This document shows positions 27,255-36,432 of a stretch of DNA of 64,000 nucleotides, in pieces. The stretch comes from DATDIC01 sp963777625 (GTDB lineage Bacteria; Pseudomonadota; Alphaproteobacteria; Acetobacterales; Acetobacteraceae), in NCBI GenBank assembly GCA_963777625.1, contig CAVZRO010000001.1, positions 558,001 to 622,000 on the forward strand. Reading direction: 5' to 3'. How positions within the stretch are numbered: the stretch's first letter is position 1; each line of letters begins with the position of its first letter. The notes beneath the pieces were generated by a model, which worked only from the letters and a program-made list of their open reading frames with translations, was not told where the DNA came from and searched no databases. Position numbers and translations under genes: made by a program.

Positions 27255-27864
27255 GGGGAATCTCCTCCGACGCAGGGTAGCCGCCGTGTCCTCGCTTGCG
27301 AAAGCTAGCAGCGACCTGCGCGGCATTGCCAAACAATCCGGAAAGGCACCGACAAATCACCTGGCAATTCACCGATGCGCCCTTCCGGGTCGGCCGAAGT
27401 GAGGCGGGTGGCTGATTGAGAGCAGGCGCCGTCCCGACACTCACGCCACCGATCGGGCCAGAATACCGCTCCTCCCGCCCGCCCGGCACCCACTGATGCG
27501 GTGGACGGCTCCTACAGCGGCATCTGTGTGCAAATTGCCAGGTGTTTGGTCACCGGGCTGTCGCTGGAATCCCGCTGCGAGCCTGTGAGGAAATCGGTTT
27601 GCCCGTCGGAAACCGTTCAGCAGCCAAAGATCTGAAGGCCGATACCTGCACGATATTGCCCTGGGTCAGCGCCATCGCGACAGAAAAATCCAGCACCGCG
27701 ACGGCGGCATTGCATTCTAATTCTATCACACAAAACCTTGCGCAGGAATGACGGGGAACGGGTCGGCGCGGCCAGCAGCTCGCGATACGCTTCTGAGGCG
27801 TATTGGGCGGATTCAGGATCCGTGTGACCCCCGAGGGGGCCACAGTGGCGCGGAGCCAGATGGT
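27255..27864. other. Spacer without recognised gene (about 610 bp)
   Basis: The region between the chimeric remnant and the LLM gene has no open frame that resembles a protein family. It has a lower-GC patch at about 27700-27740 (ttctaattctatcacac) and a fragment of the R1 repeat tail (gcaggaatgacgggg, near 27740). Upstream regulatory sequence for the lost transporter operon may be part of it. Confidence 0.5.
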
Positions 27865-28920
27865 TCAGGCGGCAGCCTCTTGCCCGGCCGAGGACGCCTT
27901 GCGCAGCAGCGGCAGCACCTCGGCGCCGAAGCGCTCGATCGAGCGAAGTGCCTGCCGTAACGGGATTCCCGCCGGCCACATGAAGCAACTGAGGTCGGTT
28001 ATCCCGACCGCGCGGATCTCGGCAGCCATACGCTCCGCAACGGTTTCGGCATCGCCGACCGGCAGCGCCGCCTCGATCGCTTCCAGAGTAGGCTCACCCT
28101 CGAAGGGCAGGTCCGCGATCCGGTGGCCATCCAGGACCTGCCGCCCGTGGCGCATGTGATTGGCGCAGCGGCCGGCATAACGGATGCCCTCTGCCACGCG
28201 GCGAATTTCCTGTCGGCTGTCGGAGACGAATACGTAGCGCTGCGCGGCGAAGCGCCCGCCGGGAAAGCCGATCCCACGCGCCCGATAGAGATCGGCGACA
28301 TGGTCCCGCATCGTCACTAGCGCGTGCGCATCGCCCCATCCCACGGTGCAGAACGGTATCGCGCGCCGCTTGATAGCGTAGTCGATCACCTCGGGCGCAA
28401 AGGAGGTAAAGAAGGTCTCGATCGCGCGGGGCTCGAACAGGGGTATCGCCTGCGGAACGTCCGGGATGCGGTAATGCGTGCCGGAGAAGCCGAGCCGTCC
28501 GGCGGAGAGCGCCCGGTCGATGATCCTCCAGATCTCCACGGTTCGGGTCTGCCGCTCCGCCAGATCGGCCCCGAACGCGTCGAACTCGAAGCGCTGATAG
28601 CCCGAGCCCATGCCCAACACCGCACGGCCATGGCTGAGCTGGTCCACCAGCGCCAGCTCCTCGGCGAGCCGGATGGGATTGTAGAGCGGCGCCACGATGA
28701 CGGCAGGACCGAGGCCGATCCGCGATGTTTCGCGGGACGCGGCGGCGGCCATCATCAATGGCGACGGACACAGGCTGTAGTTGGAGAAATGATGCTCGGC
28801 GAACCAGGCGATGTCGAAGCCGAGCGATTCCACCAGCTTCACGCATTCAATGGTGCCGTCCACGACTTCGGATGGGGCGATGCCGTGCTCGTTCATCAGG
28901 TTGAACAGGCCGAACCGCAT
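27865..28920 (-). CDS. LLM class flavin-dependent monooxygenase
   Basis: A 351-residue bacterial luciferase-like (F420/FMN) oxidoreductase. The TIM-barrel pattern is clear: MRFGLFNLMNEHG, FDIAWFAEHHFSNYSLCPSP, IGLGPAVIVAPLYNPIRLAE, LSHGRAVLGMGSGYQRFEFD. The family uses reduced flavin to oxidise organosulfur, aromatic, amine or long-chain substrates; the specific one cannot be told. The gene lies downstream of two SDR genes on the same strand, but has its own candidate operator (28954-28968) shared with the operon start at 35.3 kb. Confidence 0.88.
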   Translation of the reverse strand: MRFGLFNLMNEHGIAPSEVVDGTIECVKLVESLGFDIAWFAEHHFSNYSLCPSPLMMAAAASRETSRIGLGPAVIVAPLYNPIRLAEELALVDQLSHGRAVLGMGSGYQRFEFDAFGADLAERQTRTVEIWRIIDRALSAGRLGFSGTHYRIPDVPQAIPLFEPRAIETFFTSFAPEVIDYAIKRRAIPFCTVGWGDAHALVTMRDHVADLYRARGIGFPGGRFAAQRYVFVSDSRQEIRRVAEGIRYAGRCANHMRHGRQVLDGHRIADLPFEGEPTLEAIEAALPVGDAETVAERMAAEIRAVGITDLSCFMWPAGIPLRQALRSIERFGAEVLPLLRKASSAGQEAAA

Positions 28921-28953
28921 GCGGCGTCCTCCGGATCACATATCGGTCCATAT

Positions 28954-28968
28954 TATCGTTATCTGATA
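28954..28968. promoter_or_regulatory. Candidate IclR-type operator upstream of the LLM gene
   Basis: TATCGTTATCTGATA, 34 bases before the LLM start codon, matches TATCGTTATTTAATA at 35379-35393 in 13 of 15 positions. It is partly dyad-symmetric (TATC...GATA). The two sites flank the SDR/importer gene set and the IclR gene, suggesting one regulator for both promoters. Confidence 0.45.
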
Positions 28969-28992
28969 AGCAGGGTCAACCGGCCGTGCGCC

Positions 28993-29751
28993 TCAAATCC
29001 CCACAATCACCTCGCCGCCATTCGGGCTGAGCACCTGCCCGGTGATGAAATCCGCCGCCGAAGAGGCGAGAAACGCCACCGCATAGGAAACCTCCCGTGA
29101 TTCGGCGTAGCGGCCGAGCGGCACGCGGGCGACTTTCCCCGCCATGCGCTTTTCGATGTCCGGTTGGCTGAGCACCATCTCGGTCAGCACGCCGCCTGGC
29201 GCGACCGCGTTGACGTGGATGTTCCAGGGCGCGAGTTCCCTCGCCCAGGCCTTGGTCAGCCCGAGCAGCGCGGCCTTGGCGCCGCAATAGGGCGACGCGT
29301 AATGGTGCCCGACCATGCCCCAGATCGAGGAGATATTGACGATCTTGCCGCGGCGGCGCTGCTTCATGCCTGGTACCACGGCCTGGGTGGCAAAGAAGCT
29401 GCCCTTCACATGCACCGCGAAGGTGCGGTCGAAATCCGCCTCGGTGGTTTCCTCCAGCGTCGGCTCACCGCCGATGCCGGCATTGTTCACCAGGACGTCG
29501 ATAGAACCGAGCGCACGCTCGGCCGCCTGCAGCGCGTGCATGATCGCGGTGCGGTCGGCGACGTCGCAGACGGCGACATGGGCGGTGCCGCCGGCGGCGC
29601 GCACCTGTTCGGCGGTGGCCTGCGCGGCATCGGCGACGATGTCCTGAACCACGATGGCGGCGCCCCGCTCCGCCAGCAGCAGAGCGTGCGCGCGGCCCAT
29701 CCCGGCGCCCGCTCCTGTTATAGCCGCAACCCGACCGGCAAAATCCTGCAT
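28993..29751 (-). CDS. SDR family dehydrogenase/reductase
   Basis: A 252-residue classical short-chain dehydrogenase with cofactor motif AITGAGAGMGRAHAL, the NNAG motif in DVLVNNAGIGG, and an active site made of ISSIWGMVGHHYASPY followed by GAK (Ser, Tyr, Lys all present). An Asp after the second beta strand (VVQDI) favours NAD over NADP. It is 18 bases downstream of a paralogous SDR gene and is probably part of the same operon. The substrate is unknown. Confidence 0.9.
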   Translation of the reverse strand: MQDFAGRVAAITGAGAGMGRAHALLLAERGAAIVVQDIVADAAQATAEQVRAAGGTAHVAVCDVADRTAIMHALQAAERALGSIDVLVNNAGIGGEPTLEETTEADFDRTFAVHVKGSFFATQAVVPGMKQRRRGKIVNISSIWGMVGHHYASPYCGAKAALLGLTKAWARELAPWNIHVNAVAPGGVLTEMVLSQPDIEKRMAGKVARVPLGRYAESREVSYAVAFLASSAADFITGQVLSPNGGEVIVGI

Positions 29752-29769
29752 TGTCCCTCCACGTCGTTC

Positions 29770-30528
29770 TCAGAAACCGACCAGGGTCTTGCCGCCGTTC
29801 GGCGCGATCACCTGGCCGGTGATGAAAGAAGCTTCGTCGGAAACCAGAAACGCCACCGTCTCGGCGAGCTCCTCCGGCTGAGCCCAGCGCTGCAGCGGAA
29901 CCTGACTGGCTTCCTCGCGCACGCCGGCCTCGCCGATCGTCTGCAGCACCATGGCGCTCCATACGCCGCCCGGCGCCAGCGCATTGACGGTGATCGCGTG
30001 CGGCGCCAGCTCCTTCGCCCAGGCCTTGGTGAGACCCAGGATCGCGCCTTTCGCGGCGATATAGTCGGACGCGAGATGATGGCCCGCCATCGCCCAGCGC
30101 GACGAGACGTTCACGATACGGCCGGCACCGACACGCTTCAGGTAGGGCAGTACCGCCTGCGTCGCGAAGAACGTGCCCTTCACATGCACGCCCAGCATGC
30201 GATCCAGCGCCGCTTCGTCGATCTCCTCCAGCGCGCGATCGATGCCGATGCCGGCGTTGTTGACCAGGATATCGATGCGCCCGAATGCCGAGGCAGCAGA
30301 TGCGACCATCGGTGCATGTGTCGCGGTATCGGCAATGTCGGACACCACGGCCAGTGCCTGACCGCCAGCGTCCGTGATGCGGTGGACGGTCTCGGCCGCA
30401 CCGTCTTTATCGATATCCTGCACCACGACGCGGGCGCCCAGCGACGCCAGCTTCACGGCGTGGGCGCGCCCCATCCCGGAGCCCGCACCGGTGATGATCG
30501 CAACGCGTCCCGCAAGCGAACTGGTCAT
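29770..30528 (-). CDS. SDR family dehydrogenase/reductase
   Basis: A 252-residue classical SDR and close paralogue of the downstream gene. It has IITGAGSGMGRAHAV, ILVNNAGIGI and the catalytic VSSRWAMAGHHLASDY followed by IAAK. The VVQDID segment suggests NAD. It lies 3 bases after the ABC ATPase stop, so transport and oxidation genes are co-transcribed. Two consecutive similar SDRs may handle successive or stereochemically different alcohol groups of one substrate; this is inference. Confidence 0.9.
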   Translation of the reverse strand: MTSSLAGRVAIITGAGSGMGRAHAVKLASLGARVVVQDIDKDGAAETVHRITDAGGQALAVVSDIADTATHAPMVASAASAFGRIDILVNNAGIGIDRALEEIDEAALDRMLGVHVKGTFFATQAVLPYLKRVGAGRIVNVSSRWAMAGHHLASDYIAAKGAILGLTKAWAKELAPHAITVNALAPGGVWSAMVLQTIGEAGVREEASQVPLQRWAQPEELAETVAFLVSDEASFITGQVIAPNGGKTLVGF

Positions 30529-30531
30529 GGC

Positions 30532-31690
30532 TCAGCCCTCCGCGACCAGGCGGACGGACTGGGTGAGCCAGCCGACCGGCACGACGTCGCCGGTCGTGAA
30601 GACGGCGTGCCCGACGGCGGATGGTTCGCGCGCCAGCAGCAGCGGCCCCGCATCGAGCCGGACCCGGTAACGGATACTTCCCGCCATATAGACGATCTCC
30701 TCGATGGTGCCGCGAAAGCTGTTGTCGGCGCGCTGCGCCGCCTCGCCCAGCAGCACATTCTCCGGGCGCACCAGCAGGGCCGCCGCCGTACCGCGCGACA
30801 CGCTTTTTGCTCCGCTGGGCATCGGTGCGACGGAGCGGATCGCGACGGCAAACCCATCCGAGGTTGTGGCCCGCCATCCCCCCTGCCCGTCCGGTTCCAG
30901 CGCGCCGATCTCCAGCAGGTTCGCCTCGCCCAGGAAGCTGGCGACGAAGCGATTCTCCGGCAGTTCGTAGAGCTGACGCGGCGGTCCGGATTGCTCGATC
31001 CGTCCGCTGCGCATGATGGCGACCCGGTCCGCCATGCAGGCGGCTTCCTGCTGATCGTGCGTGACATACAGCACGGTGGTGCCGAGTTGCGCCTGGAGCT
31101 GCTTGATCTCGTCCTGCATTTCCTCGCGGAGATTCTTGTCGAGCGCGCCGAGCGGCTCGTCCATCAGCAGCAGACCTGGGTCGTAAACCGCAGCGCGTGC
31201 CAGCGCGACGCGCTGCTGCTGCCCGCCGGAGAGCTGCGCCGGGCTGCGGTCTTCCATCTCGGCCAGCCGCACCATGGCGAGCATCCGCCGCACGCGCGCG
31301 GTGACCTCGCTGCGGCCGAGCCGGCGCATGCGAAGCGGGAAGCCCACATTCTGCGCCACCGTCATGTGCGGGAAGAGCGCGTAATTCTGAAACACCATGC
31401 CGATGCCGCGGCGGTAGGGCGGCACGCCGACGATGTCGCGGCCATCGACACGGATGGCGCCCGGTACTGGGCGGGATGAAGCCGGCGGTCATGCCGAGCA
31501 GCGTCGATTTCCCCGATCCGCTCGGGCCGATCAGCGCGAAGAACTCGCCCGCCGCGATCTCGATCGTGGTCGGATGGACGGCGACGACATCGCCGAACCG
31601 CTTCGACACCGCCTCGAACGACAGGCTGGCGCCCGGGTGCGAGCGCCCGACTTCGACCGCCGTCGGGGCGCGGGCGGAAATGCGGTTCAT
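30532..31690 (-). CDS. PotA-type ABC transporter ATPase (one-base frameshift)
   Basis: ATPase of a spermidine/putrescine- or iron-type importer. Walker A (GPSGSGKSTLLGM) is in one frame; FQNYALFPHMTV, the signature LSGGQQQRVALARA, Walker B LLLMDEPLGALD, VTHDQQEA and the TOBE domain are in another. Removing one base in the CCC run at 31460-31462 joins PPSTG to AIRVDGRDIVGVPPYRR and restores 385 residues. It overlaps the upstream permease by 4 bases and is followed by the SDR gene. Confidence 0.9.
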
Positions 31691-32502
31691 GCCGGGCGCC
31701 CGAAGCCGCGACGGCGGCTCAGCAATGCGCCGACGATCAGCAGGGCAACGGTGAGACAGAGAATGCAGGAGGTCGCGGCGGCGATAATGGGGGTCATCTG
31801 ATAATTCAACTGTTCCCAGAGCAGACGCGGCAGCGTGCGCGTCGTCGGACTGGTGAGAAACATGGCCAGAATCAGTTCGTCGAAGGAGAAGGTGAAAGCG
31901 AAAATGAAACCCACCACCATGGCCGGCCGGATCAGCGGAAACGTCACCCACCAGAAGGTCCGCCACCACGTGGCCCCCAGCGTCATGGCGGCAAGCTCCA
32001 TGGAGGGTGAGTAGCCGCGCAGGGCGGCGGAGACGGTGACGAACACGAGCGGCGTACAGACGACCGTGTGGCCAAGCAGCACCGCCGGATAGGAGCCGAT
32101 CAGGCCAAGCCGGACCATGATGGGATAAAGGCCGATCGCCAGAACGATCTGCGGCAGCACCACCGGCGCCAGCATCAGCGCCGAAAGTCCGCGTGCCGCC
32201 GGAATGCGCCCGCGCACCAGCGGCACCGCGGCGAGCGTGCCGAACACCGTCGCCAGCAGCGCCACCGGAACGCCGATGATCAGGCTGTTGAGCACCGCGC
32301 TCTGGTAATCGATGCTGTCGGCCAGGGCATGGTACCATCGCAGCGAGTATCCCGGCGGCGGAAAGACGAGAAACAACTCCCGGCTGAACGAGATCGGCAC
32401 GATGATGAGGGTCGGAAGAAACAGATACAGCAGCACCAGGACGGTGAGCGCCACCAGCGCATAGCGGACGACACGCCAGACCAGCGGGCCGGCCGCGTTC
32501 AT
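31687..32502 (-). CDS. PotC-type ABC transporter permease
   Basis: A 271-residue inner-membrane permease with six predicted helices, of the spermidine/putrescine PotC class. The EAA-type loop is recognisable in SMELAAMTLGATWWRTFWWV. The start overlaps the upstream permease gene by 4 bases and its end overlaps the ATPase by 4 bases. With its partner permease, ATPase and binding protein it forms a complete importer. The substrate may be an organic cation or small anion; the family does not settle it. Confidence 0.88.
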   Translation of the reverse strand: MNAAGPLVWRVVRYALVALTVLVLLYLFLPTLIIVPISFSRELFLVFPPPGYSLRWYHALADSIDYQSAVLNSLIIGVPVALLATVFGTLAAVPLVRGRIPAARGLSALMLAPVVLPQIVLAIGLYPIMVRLGLIGSYPAVLLGHTVVCTPLVFVTVSAALRGYSPSMELAAMTLGATWWRTFWWVTFPLIRPAMVVGFIFAFTFSFDELILAMFLTSPTTRTLPRLLWEQLNYQMTPIIAAATSCILCLTVALLIVGALLSRRRGFGRPA

Positions 32503-33428
32503 CGTCCCGCACCGAGCAGGTCCGCGCCGCTGGCACGGCGGCTGAGATGGTCGTAGCCGATGTAAAGCAGACAGGTCACGACGAGCAGCACGCTGCTGAC
32601 CGCCGACGCCATCGGCCAGTTGAGCAGGCGGGACGCCTGCTGCTGGATCAGCACCGCCACCATGATGTGCTGTCCGCCGAGCAGCGCCGGGGTGATGAAG
32701 AAGCCCAGGCTCATGATGAAGACCAGCACGCAGCCGGCGCTGAGCCCGGGCATGGTGAGCGGCAGATGGACGTGCCAGAACTGCCGCAGCGGATTGGCGC
32801 CGAGCAGCGAGGCGGCACGCAGCAAGGTGTTATCCAGGCCCCACATCGCGCTGAGCACGGGCAGCACCATGAAAGGCAGCATGATGTGCACCATGGCGAC
32901 CTGCATCCCGACGCCGTCATTGACCAGGCGCAGCGGGGTGCTGATCAGCCCGAGCGACAGCAGCACGTCGTTCAATGCACCGCGGCGCTGGAACACCACC
33001 AGCCAGGCGTACGTGCGAATGACCGTGCTGGTCCAGAACGGCACCAGGACCAACCCCAGGCACAGATGCAACCAGTGCCCGCGCAGGCTGCTGATGACCC
33101 AGGCCACCGGGTAAGCGAGCAGGAGGCAGAGCAGCGTCACCACCAGCGAGACACGAAACGTGTAGACCAGCACGATCGCGTAGGTCGGATCGGTGACCAG
33201 CGCGCGATAATTGGCCAGGGTTACACCGTTGCCGGTGAAACTGGTACCCACCACGCGCAGCAGCGGCCAGACGAACAGCACCAGCAGCATTGCCATCGGC
33301 GGGATCAGCCAGATCCGATAGGCGCGGTCCGGCGACCAGGATCTTGCCGGGGGGTCTGTCTGCCGTGGACCTGCGCTTTGTCTGGCCGCCGTCTCGTTGA
33401 GTTCGGAACCGGTCAACCCACCAGCCAC
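32499..33428 (-). CDS. PotB-type ABC transporter permease
   Basis: A 309-residue permease with a polar N-terminal extension of about 35 residues and six membrane helices. The loop DNTLLRAASLLGANPLRQFW and the following helix GCVLVFIMSLGFFITPALLG are typical of PotB/FbpB-like proteins. It overlaps the binding-protein gene by 16 bases at its start, and the PotC-like gene by 4 bases at its end. Confidence 0.88.
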   Translation of the reverse strand: MAGGLTGSELNETAARQSAGPRQTDPPARSWSPDRAYRIWLIPPMAMLLVLFVWPLLRVVGTSFTGNGVTLANYRALVTDPTYAIVLVYTFRVSLVVTLLCLLLAYPVAWVISSLRGHWLHLCLGLVLVPFWTSTVIRTYAWLVVFQRRGALNDVLLSLGLISTPLRLVNDGVGMQVAMVHIMLPFMVLPVLSAMWGLDNTLLRAASLLGANPLRQFWHVHLPLTMPGLSAGCVLVFIMSLGFFITPALLGGQHIMVAVLIQQQASRLLNWPMASAVSSVLLVVTCLLYIGYDHLSRRASGADLLGAGR

Positions 33429-34501
33429 TTGTTGAACCGGGCGATCAAGGTGCCGCCGTTCTGCGCCCAGTAGTCGAAATTCTGATAGACGGCCGTCTTG
33501 CTGTTCTGCGGGGAGTTCGGCAGGCGGTCCTTCTCAGCGTCGGTCAGCAGCGCGAACGTCGCCGGATTGACCGGACCGTAGGGGATCCGGCGGCAGAAGA
33601 TGGCCTGATTTTCCGGGCGGATGAGATTTGCCAGGAACTGCATGGAATATTTTTTGTTCTTGGCGCCCTTGGGAATGATCATGGCGTCAGCGACATACAG
33701 CGCGTGATCGAAAGTCAGGTTGACCGGCGCGCCATCCTGTATCGGCTTGGCGAGCCGTCCGTTCCATACCGCGCCGACATCGGCGTCGCCGCCGAGCAGG
33801 AGTTGTGCGCCCTGAGCGCCTGAATCCCACCAGGAGAGATTGCTTTTGATCGCATCGAGTTTGGCGAAGGCCTTGTCCACGTCGATCGGATAGAGGCTTT
33901 CGCGCGACTGGCCGGCGCCCATCGCCGCCACTTCCAGCGTCTGCGGCGCCGCCTTCCACAGGCTGCGCTGACCCGGCTTGGCCTTCACATCGAAGAACTC
34001 ACCCCAGTCCTTGGGCCGGGTGGCATCGGTGAAGGACTTGGTGTTCCAACCCATCGCATAGGCGGCGATATCGGCGAGCATGTAGTAGGGCTGCGCGGCC
34101 TGGGGCAGCAACTGCTTGCGATCGATGACGTCGTAGTCGATGGGTTCCAGCAGCCCGGCCTGGGCGAGGACGGCGGCCTCGGTCGCATCGATGTTGGCGA
34201 CATCGATGTCCACCGCATTGTTGTCTACCATCGCCTTGATGCGGGCAGCGTCGAAATAGGGGGCGCCCAGTATCTTGATGCCGGTCTGCTTGGTGAAGGT
34301 CTCGAAATAGGCGGCGCGATATGCGTCTTCCAGCGCGCCGCCGGAATTCGGGACGGTCATGGTCGCCGGCTGGGCACGGGCGATCACGGGCATCCCAATG
34401 GGCATCCCAAGTCCTGCCGCGCCGGCGGCGGCGATCACGCCGCGCCGGGTGATGCGACCCGGGGCATTCCTTGCGTCGATGTGCCGTTCACTGCTCATCA
34501 T
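33413..34501 (-). CDS. PotD-type periplasmic solute-binding protein
   Basis: A 362-residue exported binding protein with a twin-arginine type leader (RITRRGVIAAAGAAGLGMPI, cleavage near ARAQ). The mature part follows the PotD/FutA-like family: TMTVPNSGGALEDAYRAAYF, GIKILGAPYFDAARIKAM, NNAVDIDVANIDATEAAVL, ADIAAYAMGWNTKSF. Two ATGs (34501, 34498) follow a GGAGG site, and the first is used. It is the first transporter gene after the SDR at 34563-35321. The absence of the acidic polyamine pocket cannot be judged without alignment. Confidence 0.88.
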   Translation of the reverse strand: MMSSERHIDARNAPGRITRRGVIAAAGAAGLGMPIGMPVIARAQPATMTVPNSGGALEDAYRAAYFETFTKQTGIKILGAPYFDAARIKAMVDNNAVDIDVANIDATEAAVLAQAGLLEPIDYDVIDRKQLLPQAAQPYYMLADIAAYAMGWNTKSFTDATRPKDWGEFFDVKAKPGQRSLWKAAPQTLEVAAMGAGQSRESLYPIDVDKAFAKLDAIKSNLSWWDSGAQGAQLLLGGDADVGAVWNGRLAKPIQDGAPVNLTFDHALYVADAMIIPKGAKNKKYSMQFLANLIRPENQAIFCRRIPYGPVNPATFALLTDAEKDRLPNSPQNSKTAVYQNFDYWAQNGGTLIARFNKWLVG

Positions 34502-34562
34502 GATTCCTCCCTGGTGGTTCGCCGCGGCGGTGCGGATGGCGGCGCAAGGCTGGCTCACGCGA

Positions 34563-35321
34563 TCAAGCCATCAATACGCCACCGCTGGCAATCACGGTCT
34601 CTCCGGTTATGTGGCGGTTTCTCGGGCTGGCCAGAAAGTAGATGACCTCGGCAATGTCGGCGGGTGCGGCGACACGCCCGAGCGGCGAGTTGCGGGCCAG
34701 GTCGTCGTAGATCCCAAGACGGCGCAACTGCGGGGTGTCGATAGCCGATGGGGAGACGGCGTTGACCAGGATGCCGTCGCCGGCCAGTTCTTCCGCGAAC
34801 GACTTGGTGAAACTTATGACGCCGGCCTTGGAGGCGGCGTAGTGGGCATTCTTCGCGTACGGGATATAGGCGTCGATCGAAGCGACCGAAACGATGCGGC
34901 CGGAGCGGCGCTGCTGCATGTGACGGGCGGCGGCCACGCTCATGTGGAACATGCCGCGCAGATTGACGTCGAACGTGCTGTCCCAGTCGTCGTCGTCGAT
35001 CTCCAGCAGCGGCTTGCGGGGATAGACGCCGGCGTTGTTGATGAGCACATCGACATGGCCGAGGCGCGCCTGCGCGGCGTTGAACGAAGCCTGCGCGCCG
35101 GGACGCCGGCGGATATCGCCGATGACGCAGACCGGGGCGGAGCCGATGGCGGCGAGCCGGGTGGCGGCGGCATCCAGCGCGGCGCCATCGAGGTCGATCA
35201 GGGCGACGGCAGCACCGCGGGTGGTGAACAACTCGGCGATGGCGAGGCCGAGCCCCTGTGCGCCACCGGTGACGGCCACTGTCTGGCCGGCCATTTCCAT
35301 CGCCGCTGCCGATCCGCTCAT
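34563..35321 (-). CDS. SDR family dehydrogenase, first gene of the catabolic operon
   Basis: A 252-residue classical SDR: AVTGGAQGLGLAIAEL cofactor motif, VLINNAGVYPRKPLL, and active-site VASIDAYIPYAKNAHY then AASK. The VALIDLD acidic end of beta 2 favours NAD. The start at 35321 is preceded by a short leader, with the IclR-like operator candidate 58 bases upstream. It is followed 61 bases later by the binding-protein gene. It differs from the two other SDRs in the cluster. Confidence 0.9.
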   Translation of the reverse strand: MSGSAAAMEMAGQTVAVTGGAQGLGLAIAELFTTRGAAVALIDLDGAALDAAATRLAAIGSAPVCVIGDIRRRPGAQASFNAAQARLGHVDVLINNAGVYPRKPLLEIDDDDWDSTFDVNLRGMFHMSVAAARHMQQRRSGRIVSVASIDAYIPYAKNAHYAASKAGVISFTKSFAEELAGDGILVNAVSPSAIDTPQLRRLGIYDDLARNSPLGRVAAPADIAEVIYFLASPRNRHITGETVIASGGVLMA

Positions 35322-35378
35322 GATATCCTCTTGGCTGCCGTCTTGCCGGGGCACCGAGCGGCCCCACTTGATAGCGGA

Positions 35379-35393
35379 TATCGTTATTTAATA
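35379..35393. promoter_or_regulatory. Candidate IclR-type operator in the divergent promoter region
   Basis: TATCGTTATTTAATA lies between the divergent SDR operon (start 35321) and the IclR gene (start about 35469). It is the counterpart of the site at 28954-28968. IclR regulators commonly bind in such divergent intergenic regions. Confidence 0.45.
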
Positions 35394-35468
35394 CTGGAGG
35401 TGCTGGCAAGGGCCCTTTTGTCGCCGCCGGCCAGCGCGCTAGAAGATCAGAATTTCAGGAACGTTCAT

Positions 35469-36410
35469 GTGGTGAGACAAAATTCGGCAAGGTCGGCTGG
35501 CAGCCCGTCCCGGCCGGCTCGCGGGCGTGCCGCGCCGGCGCCGCGCCAGCGATCTGGCGGCGAGGCGGAGGGTGCGGCGCGCGCGGGGGCCAGTCCGTTG
35601 CAGGTCGGCACGCTGCACAAGGCATACCGCATCCTCGACCTGTACAACGAAAGCTCGGAGAGCTTCTCCTTTTCCGAGATCGTCGGCTTCACCGGACTGG
35701 AAAAGAGTTCGGTGCAGCGGCTGCTGTCATCGCTGGTGCAGCTCGGCCTGATGCGCAAGCACGAGCGCTACAAGCGCTACAGCCTGTCGCCGCGCTTCAT
35801 TTCGTTCGCCGTGTCGTTCTGCCTGTCTGATCCGCTGCTGCATGCCGCGGCGCTGCATCTGGAGCCGCTGGCGCGGCAGACGACGGAGGCGGTGAGCGTC
35901 GGGCTGATGGACGGCGTGCACGTGTTCTATGTCACGCGCATCGTGGCTGGCACGCACCTGCCGGGGGCGTTGGCAACACGTTCGTTCACAATTCTGCCGG
36001 TGCGCCAATATGCCTACTGCACCGCGACCGGCCGGGCGATCATGTCGCGTCTGCCGGAGGCCGATATCGATCGTATCCTGGCAGCGTCCCCGCGGCGGAA
36101 ATTCACCGAGCTGACGGTCATCGAGCCGGCCGCCGTCAAGCGGATGCTGCCGGAATTCCGCGCGACCGGACTCGCCTGGCAGGATGGCGAGGTGCTCGAC
36201 GATGAGCTGGGGCTGGCGGCACCGATCCTTGGTGACAATAATTTTCCGGTGGGGGCGGTGGTGATGTCGATCAAGAAGGTGAACTGGGACCTGGATGGCG
36301 CGCGCAAGAAGTTCGGCAGCATGATCCAGCTTGCGGCACGGAACATGTCCAGCGGGTCGCTGGCGGCGCTGCGGACGCCCGACGGTCTGACCCGCCGATC
36401 GCCCGCGTAA
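35469..36410 (+). CDS. IclR family transcriptional regulator
   Basis: An IclR-type regulator of about 313 residues. It has a Pro/Arg-rich N-terminal extension, then the winged helix (VGTLHKAYRILDLYNESSES, SFSEIVGFTGLEKSSVQRLL, LMRKHERYKRYSLSPRFI) and the effector domain (VSVGLMDGVHVFYVTRIV, RQYAYCTATGRAIMSRLPE, VLDDELGLAAPILGDN). No ATG is available at the start. GTG at 35469 with AGGA 8 bases upstream is the best candidate. It is transcribed away from the SDR-importer operon, which it probably controls. Confidence 0.9.
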   Translation: MVRQNSARSAGSPSRPARGRAAPAPRQRSGGEAEGAARAGASPLQVGTLHKAYRILDLYNESSESFSFSEIVGFTGLEKSSVQRLLSSLVQLGLMRKHERYKRYSLSPRFISFAVSFCLSDPLLHAAALHLEPLARQTTEAVSVGLMDGVHVFYVTRIVAGTHLPGALATRSFTILPVRQYAYCTATGRAIMSRLPEADIDRILAASPRRKFTELTVIEPAAVKRMLPEFRATGLAWQDGEVLDDELGLAAPILGDNNFPVGAVVMSIKKVNWDLDGARKKFGSMIQLAARNMSSGSLAALRTPDGLTRRSPA

Positions 36411-36432
36411 CATGTGGGAGCGGGTTGCTTTC

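Noticed and set aside
26104..27489. An extended N-terminus of the binding protein reaching back to 27489
   Set aside because: The extension is Arg/Ser-rich and crosses the chimeric remnant in another frame. The signal peptide and Shine-Dalgarno place the start at 26895-26901.
29164..31479. A 771-codon + strand open frame opposite the two SDR genes and the ABC ATPase
   Set aside because: The sense-strand genes have catalytic motifs and overlapping operon structure, while this frame has none and reads as Arg/His/Asp-rich filler.
34359..35468. Upstream in-frame extension of the IclR gene, back to 34359
   Set aside because: It runs antisense through the SDR gene and its promoter. The GTG at 35469 with a Shine-Dalgarno gives a normal IclR length.
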